Source: Solibacillus sp. R5-41 (GTDB lineage: Bacteria > Bacillota > Bacilli > Bacillales_A > Planococcaceae). Taken from it: a stretch of DNA of 64,000 nt. This document shows positions 39,789 to 50,056 of the stretch, in pieces (within the stretch, counting starts at the first letter, position 1; each line of letters opens with the position of its first letter). Position numbers and translations under genes: made by a program. The notes below the pieces were generated by a model. That model worked only from the letters and a program-made list of their open reading frames with translations, made no database searches and was not told the DNA's origin. The stretch covers positions 984,001-1,048,000 of the forward strand of contig NZ_CP024123.1 in the NCBI RefSeq assembly GCF_002736105.1, read 5' to 3'.

Positions 39789-41456
39789 GTGACAAAAAAT
39801 AAAAATGAACTAATCCGTGTCATTCCGTTAGGCGGAGTTGGCGAAATCGGAAAATCTATGTATGTAATTGAAATAGACGAAGAGCTTTTCGTAGTAGACA
39901 GTGGGCTAATGTTCCCAGAGGACGAAATGCTCGGTATTGATATTGTCATTCCAGATATTACGTATTTAGAAGAAAACAAAGATCGTGTAAAAGGAATCTT
40001 CTTAACACATGGACATGAAGATGCAATTGGCTCGATTGCCTATGTATTGAAAAAAGTGAAGGCACCTGTATACGGCTCAAAGCTAACGATTGCCTTAGCA
40101 AAAGAACATTTAAAAGAATTACCTGTACCTTATCAAGTAAAATTCTTTGAAGTAACAAGTAATAGCCGCATGAACTTCGTTACAACACATGTAACGTTCT
40201 TCCATACGACACATAGTATCCCGGATTCTTTAGGGATTGTATTCCACACGTCTGAAGGGGCAATTGTTCATACGGGAGAATTTAAATTTGATCAATCAGC
40301 AACAGGTAAATTTAAACCGAATTTAGCGAAAATGGCGATGCTTGGTGAAGAAGGCGTATTGATGCTTCTATCTGAATCGATTGAGGCAGAACGTCCAGGT
40401 CATACAACGAGTGAATCGGTTATTGCAGAGGAACTACAAAAAACGTTCCATTCCGCACCGGGTCGTATTATCGTTGCACTATATGCATCAAACTTTATTC
40501 GTATTCAGCAAGTATTTAGTCAAGCAGCCAAATCTTATCGTAAAGTGGCGGTTGTCGGAAAGTCTTTAGAAAAAATTGTTGATATCGGTGTAAACCTTGG
40601 CTATTTAGAAGTGGACGAGGATACATTAGTACCTGTCAATGAAATTCATAAATATCAAGATGATGAAATTATTATTATGGCAACGGGTAATAAAGGTGAA
40701 CCACTTGATGCACTAGATAAAATTGTGCGAAAACACCACCGTGATGTCAAAATTAAAAATACCGATACAGTATTAATTACATTTACACCATCTCCAAGCA
40801 TGGAAGTGCAAATGTATAATACAATGAACCAACTAGCTAAAGCTGGTGCAACAGTGATGACTTCTAACAAGAAAGTTCACGTTTCAGGTCATGGCAGTGC
40901 GGAAGACTTAAAGTTAATGTTAAACTTTATGAAACCAAAGTATTTTGTACCAATCCAAGGTGAGTACCGCATGTTAATTGCCCACTCTAAACTTGCACAA
41001 CAGGTCGGCTTACAAAAATCACAAATTTTTATCGCAGACAAAGGTGATATTGTCGAATATAAAAACGGTAAAGTACGTATGACAGGACGTGTACAAGCTG
41101 GTAACGTCTTAATTGATGGAATCGGTGTAGGGGACGTAGGAAATATTGTATTACGTGACCGAAAATTATTATCACAAGATGGTATTTTTATCGTTGTCGT
41201 GACGTTAAACCGTGCACAGAAGAAGATTGCATCTGGCCCAGAAATTTTATCACGTGGTTTCGTTTACGTTCGTGAATCAGAGCAACTAATGGAAGAATCA
41301 GCAGATATCGCGCGTGAAGTTATAGAAAAATATGTTGGAAAAGATACGTTCGAATGGACAAATATTAAACAAGAAATTCGTGACTCATTAAACCAATATT
41401 TATTCCAAAAAACAAAGCGTCGACCAATGATTATTCCGATTATTATGGAATATTAA
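39789..41456 (+). CDS. rnjB: Ribonuclease J2
   Basis: 555 residues from GTG 39789 with AGGAGG upstream. Metallo-beta-lactamase plus beta-CASP architecture is visible: IPLGGVGEIGKSMYVIE, THGHEDAIG (His74, His76, Asp78) and, near 365, SGHGSAEDL. The usual HxHxDH motif has Ala79 in place of the final His, as expected for the less active J2 paralogue rather than J1. J2 partners J1 in 5' RNA processing and decay. Position after dapA matches rnjB/ymfA in B. subtilis. Confidence 0.9.
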   Translation: MTKNKNELIRVIPLGGVGEIGKSMYVIEIDEELFVVDSGLMFPEDEMLGIDIVIPDITYLEENKDRVKGIFLTHGHEDAIGSIAYVLKKVKAPVYGSKLTIALAKEHLKELPVPYQVKFFEVTSNSRMNFVTTHVTFFHTTHSIPDSLGIVFHTSEGAIVHTGEFKFDQSATGKFKPNLAKMAMLGEEGVLMLLSESIEAERPGHTTSESVIAEELQKTFHSAPGRIIVALYASNFIRIQQVFSQAAKSYRKVAVVGKSLEKIVDIGVNLGYLEVDEDTLVPVNEIHKYQDDEIIIMATGNKGEPLDALDKIVRKHHRDVKIKNTDTVLITFTPSPSMEVQMYNTMNQLAKAGATVMTSNKKVHVSGHGSAEDLKLMLNFMKPKYFVPIQGEYRMLIAHSKLAQQVGLQKSQIFIADKGDIVEYKNGKVRMTGRVQAGNVLIDGIGVGDVGNIVLRDRKLLSQDGIFIVVVTLNRAQKKIASGPEILSRGFVYVRESEQLMEESADIAREVIEKYVGKDTFEWTNIKQEIRDSLNQYLFQKTKRRPMIIPIIMEY

Positions 41457-41467
41457 CATTGAAAATA

Positions 41468-41509
41468 AAAGGGTTTTCTTGCCGGATGGTGTAGGAAATC
41501 CTTTTTTTC
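41468..41509 (+). terminator. Terminator after rnjB
   Basis: AAAGGGTTTTCTT and AGGAAATCCTTT pair with two wobbles around GCCGGATGGTGT and are followed by a T-run. Confidence 0.65.
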
Positions 41510-41629
41510 TCTAAATTAATGAAATGAATGCCTGTACGATGCAGGTTCGTTAGCCTAAATGAGCGTAAACTAAAGTTTGAACGCAATATTCGTGGAGGCT
41601 TAATTGATATAAAGAAGGTGAATCACTCG

Positions 41630-43915
41630 TTGAAACGTAAAACTAAAAATACAAAAGCAAAATCAAAGACACAACCAAAAACAAAGGCAACAAGTCAAGA
41701 TAAAGAGCTTCATCCGCTTGCCTACGAAATCATTGGTTTACTTTTAATTGCCTTTGCTATTATCGAATTTTTTGAATTTGGAATCATAGGGAGATGGACA
41801 TTTTCCATTGCTGTCTTTTTCTTTGGGAACTTACATTTTATTGTGCCAGTCCTTTGCTTTTTAATTGCAGGGATGCTAATGGTACGTAGAAGAGGAGTTG
41901 CCTTTAATAATCGCATTGTCTCCGGTGTTTTATTTGTCGGGGCAAGCTTAACCATTTTCAGCCATAGTATGCTATTCGAACAACTATATGCAGCCAATTC
42001 TTTAATTTCTAATTCTGTCTTAAAGGAAACATGGCGGATTTTAATTAGTACAGAGGGCATAGCCAATCGAAGTCATGCATTAGGTGGCGGAATGATTGGT
42101 GGACTTCTATTTAGTATGTTACACGTTTTATTTGATGCCGCTGGGGCGAAAATAGCAGCAACAGTCATTTTTGCGATTGGGATTATATTAATTACGGGAA
42201 AGGCTTTTGTCCCTTTATTAATAGAAAAGGCACCTAAATTAAAGGGAAAGCTACAGAGAAACAATCGGAATTCAAGATCAAGGACGGTGCAGGAAAATCG
42301 TTCACGGCGCACACAAGAGCAACACTTAGCAGAGGAAGCCGCTGCTGAGGAACATGTCGTAATTATGAATTCGCCTATACAAGAAGAGCCAGTTATTTCG
42401 AACTTTGTGGAACACATAAGAAATGAACAAATGAAAGAACCAAAAACCGAGGAAGAGAGCGTATCTCTTGAAGAAGTGAATTTGCCAAACTCTGCTTTAG
42501 AGCAGTCGTATATACTACCATCTATCACGTTGTTAAATGCGCCACCAGAACAAGATCAAAGCGGCGAATATTCGGTTATTCAGCAAAATGCAAAAAAATT
42601 AGAGCAAACATTTTCAAGTTTTGGTGTTAAGGCAAAAGTAACGCAAGTTCATTTAGGTCCTGCAGTGACAAAATACGAAATCATGCCAGATACAGGTGTG
42701 AAAGTAAGTAAAATTGTTAGCCTACAAGATGATTTAGCCCTTGCGTTAGCAGCGAAGGATATTCGAATTGAGGCGCCTATTCCAGGAAAATCCGCTGTTG
42801 GGATAGAAGTGCCAAATAGCGAAGTAGCAATGGTGACATTACGTGAAGTAATCGAGGCAAAGGAACAGTACAAACTCGATTCAAAATTGTTAGTGAGTTT
42901 AGGGCGAGATGTGACAGGGCAAGCAATTACAGCCGAATTAAATAAAATGCCTCATCTACTCGTTGCAGGTTCAACTGGTAGTGGGAAAAGTGTTTGTATT
43001 AATGGCATTATTGTTTCGATTATTATGCGAGCGACACCTACTGAAGTACGCATGATGATGATTGATCCGAAAATGGTGGAATTAAGTGTTTATAATGGAA
43101 TTCCCCATTTATTAGCACCTGTCGTAACGGATGCACGAAAAGCAGCCCAAGCGTTACAGAAAGTAGTTGCAGAAATGGAACGACGATATGATTTATTTTC
43201 AATGTCGGGCACAAGGAATATAGAGGGCTATAATGAGCATATAAATCACTGTAATGAACAAGCAATTGAGCACCAACCGAAATTGCCATACATTGTCGTC
43301 ATTGTCGATGAGTTGGCAGATTTGATGATGGTTGCATCAAATGAGGTAGAGGATGCGATAACACGTCTCGCTCAAATGGCACGTGCAGCGGGGATTCATT
43401 TAATTATTGCGACACAACGTCCTTCTGTGGATGTCATTACGGGCATTATTAAAGCAAATATTCCATCGCGCATTGCCTTTGCTGTATCTTCAGCAGTCGA
43501 TTCGCGTACCATTTTGGACATGGGAGGTGCAGAGCGCTTACTCGGGCGTGGGGACATGCTTTATTTACCAGCAGGTGCATCGAAACCTACACGTGTTCAG
43601 GGAGCTTTTGTAAGTGATAAAGAAGTAGGTCATGTCATTGATAGTGTCATCCAGCAACAAAAGGCCCAATACGAAGAGGCAATGATTCCAACGGATGAAC
43701 CTGTTCGAAATGAACTTGATGAAACGGACGAGTTATTCGATGATGCGGTAAGACTTATTTATGAAATGCAAACCGCATCTGTATCAATGTTACAGCGCAA
43801 ATTCCGTATCGGATATTCCCGCGCGGCAAGGATAATAGATCAAATGGAACAACGGGGAATTGTTGGACCACCAGAAGGCAGTAAACCAAGACAAGTATTA
43901 GGAAACCGCTCATAA
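41630..43915 (+). CDS. spoIIIE: DNA translocase SpoIIIE (FtsK family)
   Basis: 761 residues from TTG 41630, with GAAGGTG nine bases ahead; the frame is open further upstream but lacks an RBS there. A Lys-rich N terminus is followed by about four membrane segments (about 30-200), a variable linker, and the motor with Walker A (AGSTGSGKS near 446) and Walker B ([14 protein letters not shown]). The C-terminal gamma winged helix recognises DNA polarity motifs. SpoIIIE pumps the chromosome into the forespore. The order rnjB-spoIIIE-ymfC supports SpoIIIE over the soluble paralogue SftA. Confidence 0.92.
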   Translation: MKRKTKNTKAKSKTQPKTKATSQDKELHPLAYEIIGLLLIAFAIIEFFEFGIIGRWTFSIAVFFFGNLHFIVPVLCFLIAGMLMVRRRGVAFNNRIVSGVLFVGASLTIFSHSMLFEQLYAANSLISNSVLKETWRILISTEGIANRSHALGGGMIGGLLFSMLHVLFDAAGAKIAATVIFAIGIILITGKAFVPLLIEKAPKLKGKLQRNNRNSRSRTVQENRSRRTQEQHLAEEAAAEEHVVIMNSPIQEEPVISNFVEHIRNEQMKEPKTEEESVSLEEVNLPNSALEQSYILPSITLLNAPPEQDQSGEYSVIQQNAKKLEQTFSSFGVKAKVTQVHLGPAVTKYEIMPDTGVKVSKIVSLQDDLALALAAKDIRIEAPIPGKSAVGIEVPNSEVAMVTLREVIEAKEQYKLDSKLLVSLGRDVTGQAITAELNKMPHLLVAGSTGSGKSVCINGIIVSIIMRATPTEVRMMMIDPKMVELSVYNGIPHLLAPVVTDARKAAQALQKVVAEMERRYDLFSMSGTRNIEGYNEHINHCNEQAIEHQPKLPYIVVIVDELADLMMVASNEVEDAITRLAQMARAAGIHLIIATQRPSVDVITGIIKANIPSRIAFAVSSAVDSRTILDMGGAERLLGRGDMLYLPAGASKPTRVQGAFVSDKEVGHVIDSVIQQQKAQYEEAMIPTDEPVRNELDETDELFDDAVRLIYEMQTASVSMLQRKFRIGYSRAARIIDQMEQRGIVGPPEGSKPRQVLGNRS

Positions 43916-44046
43916 AAGTCTATTAATTCGAAAGTGCCATAATAATCAAATTATCAATATTTACATACAAATTTCAAATAAATTTACTAAAAATGAAATA
44001 TTGTATGTCACATTACGATAAAAGTGTTTTCTTTTATTAGTGAAAA

Positions 44047-44055
44047 TGTTATATT
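44047..44055 (+). promoter_or_regulatory. Extended -10 promoter of ymfC and the nup operon
   Basis: TGTTATATT (44047-44055) is an extended -10; the -35 region (TTTTCT) is poor. Transcription would start near 44062. Confidence 0.45.
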
Positions 44056-44082
44056 AATCACGAATTAGTAGGAATGTTGTAC

Positions 44083-44096
44083 ATCAGATGTCTGAT
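44083..44096 (+). promoter_or_regulatory. Palindromic operator candidate in the ymfC leader
   Basis: ATCAGA and TCTGAT flank a central TG and lie about 20 bases downstream of the predicted transcription start. The spot suits a roadblock operator for the GntR regulator encoded immediately downstream. Recognition is inferred. Confidence 0.4.
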
Positions 44097-44121
44097 CTCT
44101 ATGTTATGGTGGTGATACAAA

Positions 44122-44850
44122 ATGACAATTAAAGCGGATCATCGTCATTTGTATTTACAAGTGATTGACCGATTAAAGTCAGATATCGATAAAGAGATTT
44201 ATCGTGAAAATGAAAAACTGCCATCTGAATTTGAACTTTCAAAAACACTTGGTGTTAGTCGTGCAACGCTACGAGAAGCGCTTCGACTATTGGAAGAAGA
44301 AAACATTATTGTAAGACGCCACGGTGTAGGGACATTTGTAAATCCGAAGCCACTTTTCACATCTGGCATTGAACATTTATCGAGTATTTCTTCGATGATT
44401 GAAAATGCTGGTATGGTTCCAGGCACAATTTTTATGAGTGCGCAGGAAGAAAATGTGACCGAGGAAGATATCGAACGATTCCAGGCAGACATTGATGACA
44501 ATGTAATCACGATTGAACGTGTTAGAACGGCAGATGGCGAGCCAGTCGTGTATTGTGTCGATCGTGTTCTTGCAAGCTTATTACCATCAGAATTTATAAA
44601 GAACCAAACCGTTTCAATTTTTTCAGCACTTGAACAAACAGGAAATATTCGTGTTGCCTATGCTGTAACGTATATTGACCCTGTTGGTTACCATGAGTTG
44701 GTCTCACCTATTTTGAAATGTGGACCAGAATCAGCGTTGCTTGTTTTGAAACAACTTCATTACGACGAGAATGATCGCGTCGTACTTTATTCAAAAAATT
44801 ATTTTAGAGCTGATAAATTCAGCTTCCATGTAGTGCGTAAAAGGGTGTAG
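44122..44850 (+). CDS. ymfC: GntR/HutC-family regulator with UTRA domain (YmfC-like)
   Basis: 242 residues. The N-terminal winged helix ([63 protein letters not shown]) is followed by a UTRA-type effector domain (about 80-240). It sits where ymfC lies in B. subtilis, after spoIIIE. The lipoprotein and ABC genes of a nucleoside importer follow without a visible terminator, so it probably regulates them and itself. The effector is unknown; a nucleoside or related metabolite is a reasonable guess. Confidence 0.87.
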   Translation: MTIKADHRHLYLQVIDRLKSDIDKEIYRENEKLPSEFELSKTLGVSRATLREALRLLEEENIIVRRHGVGTFVNPKPLFTSGIEHLSSISSMIENAGMVPGTIFMSAQEENVTEEDIERFQADIDDNVITIERVRTADGEPVVYCVDRVLASLLPSEFIKNQTVSIFSALEQTGNIRVAYAVTYIDPVGYHELVSPILKCGPESALLVLKQLHYDENDRVVLYSKNYFRADKFSFHVVRKRV

Positions 44851-44912
44851 AACAAGTAATTCAACTTATTTAATTCCTGCTAATTACAAATACCTTTGAG
44901 GGGGACTCATTA

Positions 44913-46001
44913 ATGAAAAAGCGTAAATTAGGTTTATTAATCTCATCAGTAGTAGCAACAGGTGCTATTTTAGCGGCATGTGGTAGCGGCGAGGACAAAG
45001 AAAAAGATACTTCAAACAACAATTCAGGTTCTGATGCAAACACAGAAGAAGCTGGTGACGCATTTACAGTAGCAATGGTAACTGACGTTGGTGGCGTAGA
45101 TGATAAATCATTTAACCAATCAGCTTGGGAAGGTATTAAAGATTTCGGAGCTGAAAATAAGCTAACTGAAAAAGAAGGCTATGATTACTTACAATCAAAC
45201 ACGGATGCAGATTACAACACAAACTTAAACAACTTATTACGTCGTGACTTCGATTTAGTATTCGGTGTTGGTTTCATGATGGGTGACGCAATTGGTGAAG
45301 TAGCAGCTGAAAATCCAAAAGCAAAGTTAGCATTAATCGATGCTGAAGTAGAGGCTGAAAACGTAGCAAACATTATGTTTAAAGAGCAAGAAGGTGCTTT
45401 CTTAGCGGGTGTTGTTGCTGCTTCAATGTCTGAAACTGGTAAAGTAGGTTTCGTAGGTGGCGTAAACATTCCAGTAATTAACCGCTTCGAAGCAGGTTTT
45501 GTTGAAGGTGCTAAAGCAGTAAATCCAGATATCGTAATTGAAAGCAAATATACAGAAGCATTTGATGACGCATCTAAAGGTAAAATTACTGCAAACGCAA
45601 TGTACTCTTCAGGCGTAGATATTATTTTCCACGCGGCTGGTGCAACGGGTAACGGTGTATTCTCTGAAGCAAAAGAGCGTAAAGCAAAAGATCCGAATGC
45701 AAACGTATGGGTAATCGGTGTAGATGCTGACCAATACGAAGAAGGTAAAGTGGATGACAAAACAAATATTACTTTAACTTCGATGTTAAAAGGTGTTAAC
45801 AAAGCGGTAGTGGATATTTCTAACAAAGCAAAAGAAGGCAAATTCCCTGGTGGTACAACAACTGTTTACGGTTTAGCTGAAGACGGTGTTGGCTTAGCAG
45901 ATTCTCGTGGAGCTATTCCACAAGACGTATTAGATAAAGTAGAAGAATATAAACAAAAAATCGCTTCTGGTGAAATTACTGTTTCTGAATCAGTTAAATA
46001 A
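44913..46001 (+). CDS. nupN: BMP-family nucleoside-binding lipoprotein (NupN-like)
   Basis: 362 residues with a lipoprotein signal peptide and lipobox LAAC (Cys23), a short Ser/Asn/Asp-rich linker and a BMP/PnrA-like periplasmic-binding-fold domain (VAMVTDVGGVDDKSFNQSAWEG). It would capture nucleosides at the cell surface for the ABC importer encoded next. GAGGGGG RBS. A hairpin after the stop probably lowers expression of the downstream ABC genes relative to this binding protein. Confidence 0.92.
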   Translation: MKKRKLGLLISSVVATGAILAACGSGEDKEKDTSNNNSGSDANTEEAGDAFTVAMVTDVGGVDDKSFNQSAWEGIKDFGAENKLTEKEGYDYLQSNTDADYNTNLNNLLRRDFDLVFGVGFMMGDAIGEVAAENPKAKLALIDAEVEAENVANIMFKEQEGAFLAGVVAASMSETGKVGFVGGVNIPVINRFEAGFVEGAKAVNPDIVIESKYTEAFDDASKGKITANAMYSSGVDIIFHAAGATGNGVFSEAKERKAKDPNANVWVIGVDADQYEEGKVDDKTNITLTSMLKGVNKAVVDISNKAKEGKFPGGTTTVYGLAEDGVGLADSRGAIPQDVLDKVEEYKQKIASGEITVSESVK

Positions 46002-46018
46002 TTCATTTAGGTACGATT

Positions 46019-46054
46019 ATCATCATAGGGGAAAATATCTCCTATGATGATTTT
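46019..46054 (+). terminator. Partial terminator/stabilising hairpin between nupN and nupO
   Basis: ATCATCATAGG and CCTATGATGAT form an 11-bp perfect stem followed by only four T. The rest of the 330-base gap to nupO is AT-rich. It contains a small ATGAAAGAT/ATCTTCAT hairpin and nothing else I can name. Confidence 0.6.
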
Positions 46055-46331
46055 GTAGTTTTTAGCCTATTCAATCAACTAAACTACGAAATGGTAAGGG
46101 GAAAAATGTAAGCGTTCTTTTATTTGTGGAAAACGATCATATTTTTTTTGAACAGTGCGAGTATGCGGTAGAAATCATAAAAAAATGAAGGTTATTTTTA
46201 TTATTTAGCGAAAGTATATTAATGAAAAAATTAATAGATGAAAGATTTTATCTTCATTAGTGGGAATAGAAAATCTCTCATGTGTTAATTTAAAAAAATT
46301 ATCCTAATATTAGCCTAAAGGAGTGAATCAA

Positions 46332-47873
46332 GTGGAACATGTGATTGAGATGCTAGGAATACGCAAAGAGTTTGGCAATTTCGTAGCAAATAATAATATC
46401 ACCCTCCAATTAAAAAAGGGCGAAATTCATGCGCTACTAGGAGAGAATGGTGCAGGTAAGTCGACTTTAATGAATGTGCTTTTCGGTCTTTATCAACCTG
46501 AAGCCGGTGAAATAAAAGTACGTGGGGAATCAGTTAAAATTACAGACCCAAACAAAGCCAATGATTTAGGGATTGGGATGGTACACCAACACTTTATGTT
46601 AGTTGGAAACTTCACTGTTACAGAAAATATTATTTTAGGCAGTGAACCTACTAAACTAGGTATGATTAATATAAAGGACGCAGCAAAAGATATTGCAGCA
46701 TTATCTAAAAAATATAATTTAGATGTTGATCCTTATGCAAAAATTGAAGATATATCTGTTGGTATGCAACAACGTGTGGAAATTTTAAAAACATTGTACC
46801 GCGGTGCAGAAATTTTAATTTTCGATGAACCAACAGCTTCCTTAACGCCACAAGAAATTACAGAGTTAATGAGCATTTTAAAGCTTCTTATAAAAGAAGG
46901 AAAATCTATCATTATTATTACACACAAACTAAAAGAGATTATGGAAGTATCTGATCGTGTAACCATTATTCGTAAAGGTGAAGGGATTGGTACAGTGATT
47001 ACAGCTGAAACGAATCCAGATGAACTCGCGGAATTGATGGTCGGACGTCAAGTTGATTTTAAGACGGTGAAAAAAGACGCTACACCAGCCGAAGAAATAT
47101 TAGCAATCGAAAATTTAGTTGTTACCGATTACCGCAATATTGAAAAAGTAAAAGGGTTAAACTTAAATGTTCGCAAAGGTGAAATTGTCGGAATAGCGGG
47201 TATTGATGGCAACGGCCAATCTGAACTAATTGAGGCCATTACAGGTTTACGAAAAGTGAAGAGCGGTAAAATTTCGTTAAATGGCAAGGACATTACGGGA
47301 TTAAAGCCACGTAAAATTACGGAATTAGGTATTGGGCATATTCCACAGGACCGTCATAAACACGGACTTGTATTAGATTTCCCGATTGGACATAACATTG
47401 CATTACAAACGTATTACAAAGAGCCGATTTCTAAGGGCGGCATTATGAATTATAAAAAAATAAACGAAAAAGCACGACAAGTAATTGAAGAGTTCGATGT
47501 TCGTACAGGGCAAGGGGAAATGACTCCTGCACGTGCGCTTTCAGGTGGTAACCAGCAAAAGGCTATCATTGGGCGTGAAGTCGACCGAAATCCAGATTTA
47601 CTAATTGCAGCATTACCGACACGTGGTTTAGATGTGGGTGCCATTGAATTTATTCACTCGCGCTTAATTGAACAACGTGATAAAGGAAAAGCAGTTCTAT
47701 TAATTTCATTTGAGCTAGATGAAGTGATGAACGTTTCAGACCGCATTGCTGTCATTTATGATGGGACAATCGTGGATATTGTCAATCCAAAAGATACGGA
47801 TGAGCAAGAGCTTGGATTATTAATGGCTGGTGAAGAAAGAAAAGTGAAGGCTGTTAAGGAGGGGAACGAATAA
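46332..47873 (+). CDS. nupO: Nucleoside ABC importer, duplicated ATPase (NupO-like)
   Basis: 513 residues from GTG 46332, with AAAGGAG nine bases upstream; the in-frame GTG at 46323 overlaps that RBS. Two ABC domains in tandem: the first with LLGENGAGKST near 36 and Walker B LIFDEPTASL, the second with GIAGIDGNGQSEL and LSGGNQQKAIIGRE. The second has degenerate nucleotide-binding motifs, as usual for sugar/nucleoside importers of this type. It energises uptake of the ligand bound by the lipoprotein. Confidence 0.93.
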   Translation: MEHVIEMLGIRKEFGNFVANNNITLQLKKGEIHALLGENGAGKSTLMNVLFGLYQPEAGEIKVRGESVKITDPNKANDLGIGMVHQHFMLVGNFTVTENIILGSEPTKLGMINIKDAAKDIAALSKKYNLDVDPYAKIEDISVGMQQRVEILKTLYRGAEILIFDEPTASLTPQEITELMSILKLLIKEGKSIIIITHKLKEIMEVSDRVTIIRKGEGIGTVITAETNPDELAELMVGRQVDFKTVKKDATPAEEILAIENLVVTDYRNIEKVKGLNLNVRKGEIVGIAGIDGNGQSELIEAITGLRKVKSGKISLNGKDITGLKPRKITELGIGHIPQDRHKHGLVLDFPIGHNIALQTYYKEPISKGGIMNYKKINEKARQVIEEFDVRTGQGEMTPARALSGGNQQKAIIGREVDRNPDLLIAALPTRGLDVGAIEFIHSRLIEQRDKGKAVLLISFELDEVMNVSDRIAVIYDGTIVDIVNPKDTDEQELGLLMAGEERKVKAVKEGNE

Positions 47874-48920
47874 ATGTCAAACCGTGTAGTGAATATACTC
47901 GTTCCTGTTGTTTCAATCATTATTGGTTTAATCGTTGGCGCAATCGTAATGGTTGTCAGTGGTTATGATCCAGTACAAGGTTATATAGCTTTATGGAATG
48001 GTATTTTTGGAGATTCCTATTCAATAGGAAATACAATTCGACAAATTACTCCTTATATTTTATCAGGTCTTGCGGTCGCATTTGCGTTCCGTACAGGGCT
48101 ATTTAATATCGGGGTAGAAGGGCAATTATTAATGGGCTGGTTAGCTGCGGCATACGTTGGATATGCATTTGAGCTACCACGATTCATTCACTTGCCATTA
48201 GCATTACTTGCGGCAGCTGCAGCAGGTGCCTTCTGGGCATTTATTGTAGGCTTCTTGAAAGCGAAATTATCGGTGCACGAAGTAATTGCTTCGATCATGT
48301 TAAACTATACAGCGTTATACATTACGAACGCTGTGATTAGAAACTTGTCAGATGGTGGGTTTAAAACACCTACTGTTGTCGAAAGTGCAACATTGCGTAT
48401 GCCATGGTTACGCGAAATTACGGACAATTCAAGCTTGCACTTAGGGATTATCGTAGCTTTATTAATGGTGTTCGTAATGTGGTTTATTTTAGAAAAGACG
48501 ACACGTGGTTACGAGTTGAAATCTGTCGGATTTAATAAAAATGCCGCTGAATATGCAGGGATGAATGTCAACAAAAATATTATTTTAGCGATGACGATTT
48601 CAGGTGTATTTGCCGGCCTTGCAGGTGCGATGGAAGCATTAGGTACTTTCCAAAATGCATCGATTAAAGCGGGATTCTCCGGTATTGGGTTTGACGGAAT
48701 CGCGGTTGCCTTACTTGGTGCAAACACACCACTTGGGGTCGTATTCGGTGCTTCTTTATTCGGATCATTGAAATATGGTGCATTAAATATGCCAAACGAA
48801 GCCGGTATTCCAGAAGAAATCGTATCAATCATTATTGCATTGATTATTTTCTTCGTAGCGAGCGGCTATATTATTCGAGTAGCTTTACAAAAATTTGGAA
48901 AGAAAAAGGAGGGCCAGTAA
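47874..48920 (+). CDS. nupP: Nucleoside ABC importer permease (NupP-like)
   Basis: 348 residues, hydrophobic, with about eight to nine membrane segments. LFNIGVEGQLLMGWLAA and HEVIASIMLNYTALYI are typical of the BPD_transp_2 (ribose/guanosine-type) permeases. It forms a heterodimeric channel with the next protein. The ATG follows the nupO stop directly, with AAGGAGGGG as RBS inside nupO. Confidence 0.92.
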   Translation: MSNRVVNILVPVVSIIIGLIVGAIVMVVSGYDPVQGYIALWNGIFGDSYSIGNTIRQITPYILSGLAVAFAFRTGLFNIGVEGQLLMGWLAAAYVGYAFELPRFIHLPLALLAAAAAGAFWAFIVGFLKAKLSVHEVIASIMLNYTALYITNAVIRNLSDGGFKTPTVVESATLRMPWLREITDNSSLHLGIIVALLMVFVMWFILEKTTRGYELKSVGFNKNAAEYAGMNVNKNIILAMTISGVFAGLAGAMEALGTFQNASIKAGFSGIGFDGIAVALLGANTPLGVVFGASLFGSLKYGALNMPNEAGIPEEIVSIIIALIIFFVASGYIIRVALQKFGKKKEGQ

Positions 48921-48921
48921 C

Positions 48922-49881
48922 ATGAGTTTGTTAGAAATGTTATATTTCATTGTCCCTTCTGCGATTTTATATGCGACACCGTTAATTTTTGCAGGTATCG
49001 GTGGGGTATTCTCTGAGCGCTCTGGTGTTGTCAACATCGGGTTAGAAGGGATTATGGTCATTGGTGCTTTCACTGGGATCTATGTCAATTTAGAGTATTA
49101 TGATGTATTTGGACATAATGTTATTTGGGTAGCGATTTTAGCATCATTAGTCACTGGATTATTATTCTCCCTTTTACTGGCGGTTGCAGCGGTATCATTC
49201 CGTGCCGATCAAACAGTTACAGGGGTAGCATTAAATATGCTTGGGGTTGCCATTGCGGTATTTCTAGTAAAAATGATTTATCAAAAAGGGCAAACAGATA
49301 TGATTCAAGCACCGATTCAACGCTTTGAAATTCCTTATTTATCTGATATCCCGTTCTTTGGTAAACTATTATTCCATGATGTTTATAGTGTATCGATCTT
49401 AGCGTTTGCGGTAGCGATACTTGCGTGGTTTGTCATTTATAAAACACCATTTGGCTTGCGTTTACGTGCAGTTGGGGAACACCCGATGGCAGCAGATACA
49501 ATGGGTGTCAATGTGACGAAGATGCGTTACATCGCTGTAATGATTTCGGGTGCGCTTGGTGGTATTGGTGGAGCAGCATTTGCGATGACTGTCGCATCAG
49601 ACTTTTCAGGCTCTACTATTGCGGGACAAGGTTTCATGGCCATTGCCGCGATGATTTTTGGTAAATGGCATCCACTTGGTACGTTAGGTGCGGCACTTTT
49701 CTTCGGTTTAGCACAAACATTAAGTATTACGGGCGCGCAAATTCCTTATATTAAAGAAATTCCAGCTGTCTATCTGCAAATTTTACCTTATGTATTAACA
49801 ATTTTTGCACTTGCAGGATTTATTGGGAAGGCCATAGCTCCGAAAGCTTCCGGTCAACCGTATATTAAAGGAAAACGATAA
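48922..49881 (+). CDS. nupQ: Nucleoside ABC importer permease (NupQ-like)
   Basis: 319 residues from ATG 48922, with AAAAGGAGGG in the end of the previous gene. Multi-pass membrane protein of the BPD_transp_2 family with ERSGVVNIGLEGIMVIGAFTG, the counterpart of the LFNIGVEGQLLMG segment in the partner permease. It closes the importer operon before a strong terminator. Confidence 0.92.
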   Translation: MSLLEMLYFIVPSAILYATPLIFAGIGGVFSERSGVVNIGLEGIMVIGAFTGIYVNLEYYDVFGHNVIWVAILASLVTGLLFSLLLAVAAVSFRADQTVTGVALNMLGVAIAVFLVKMIYQKGQTDMIQAPIQRFEIPYLSDIPFFGKLLFHDVYSVSILAFAVAILAWFVIYKTPFGLRLRAVGEHPMAADTMGVNVTKMRYIAVMISGALGGIGGAAFAMTVASDFSGSTIAGQGFMAIAAMIFGKWHPLGTLGAALFFGLAQTLSITGAQIPYIKEIPAVYLQILPYVLTIFALAGFIGKAIAPKASGQPYIKGKR

Positions 49882-49889
49882 ATAAAGTT

Positions 49890-49929
49890 CTGCCCACACA
49901 AAGAAAAAAATGTGTGGGCAGTTTTTTTC
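49890..49929 (+). terminator. Intrinsic terminator after the nup operon
   Basis: CTGCCCACACA and TGTGTGGGCAG pair perfectly over 11 bp and are followed by seven T. Confidence 0.9.
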
Positions 49930-49986
49930 TTGCTTATAACTTTTTTGATTTGGGAACACTACATTGAGTGACGGAAAATAATAATT

Positions 49987-50015
49987 TTCACAAATTAACA
50001 AAACAGATGTATAGT
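49987..50015 (+). promoter_or_regulatory. Promoter of the ymfF-ymfH-ymfI cluster
   Basis: TTCACA (49987-49992), 17-base spacer, TATAGT (50010-50015), 42 bases before ymfF. Confidence 0.55.
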
Positions 50016-50056
50016 AGGAGTATAAGTATTTATTTAGGTAGTCAGGAGGAGTTTTT

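Noticed and set aside
41528-41629. Longer N terminus for SpoIIIE from the upstream ATG
   Set aside because: No RBS lies before 41528, and the added 34 residues are not SpoIIIE-like. The TTG at 41630 has a good GAAGGTG.
42073-42528. 151-codon minus-strand frame inside spoIIIE
   Set aside because: Antisense to the SpoIIIE linker region. Ser/Cys-rich low-complexity product with no start signals.
45212-45841. 209-codon open frame on the minus strand inside the BMP lipoprotein gene
   Set aside because: It is a shadow of the strongly biased lipoprotein codons. The translation is Ser/Thr/Ala/Pro-rich without domain features.
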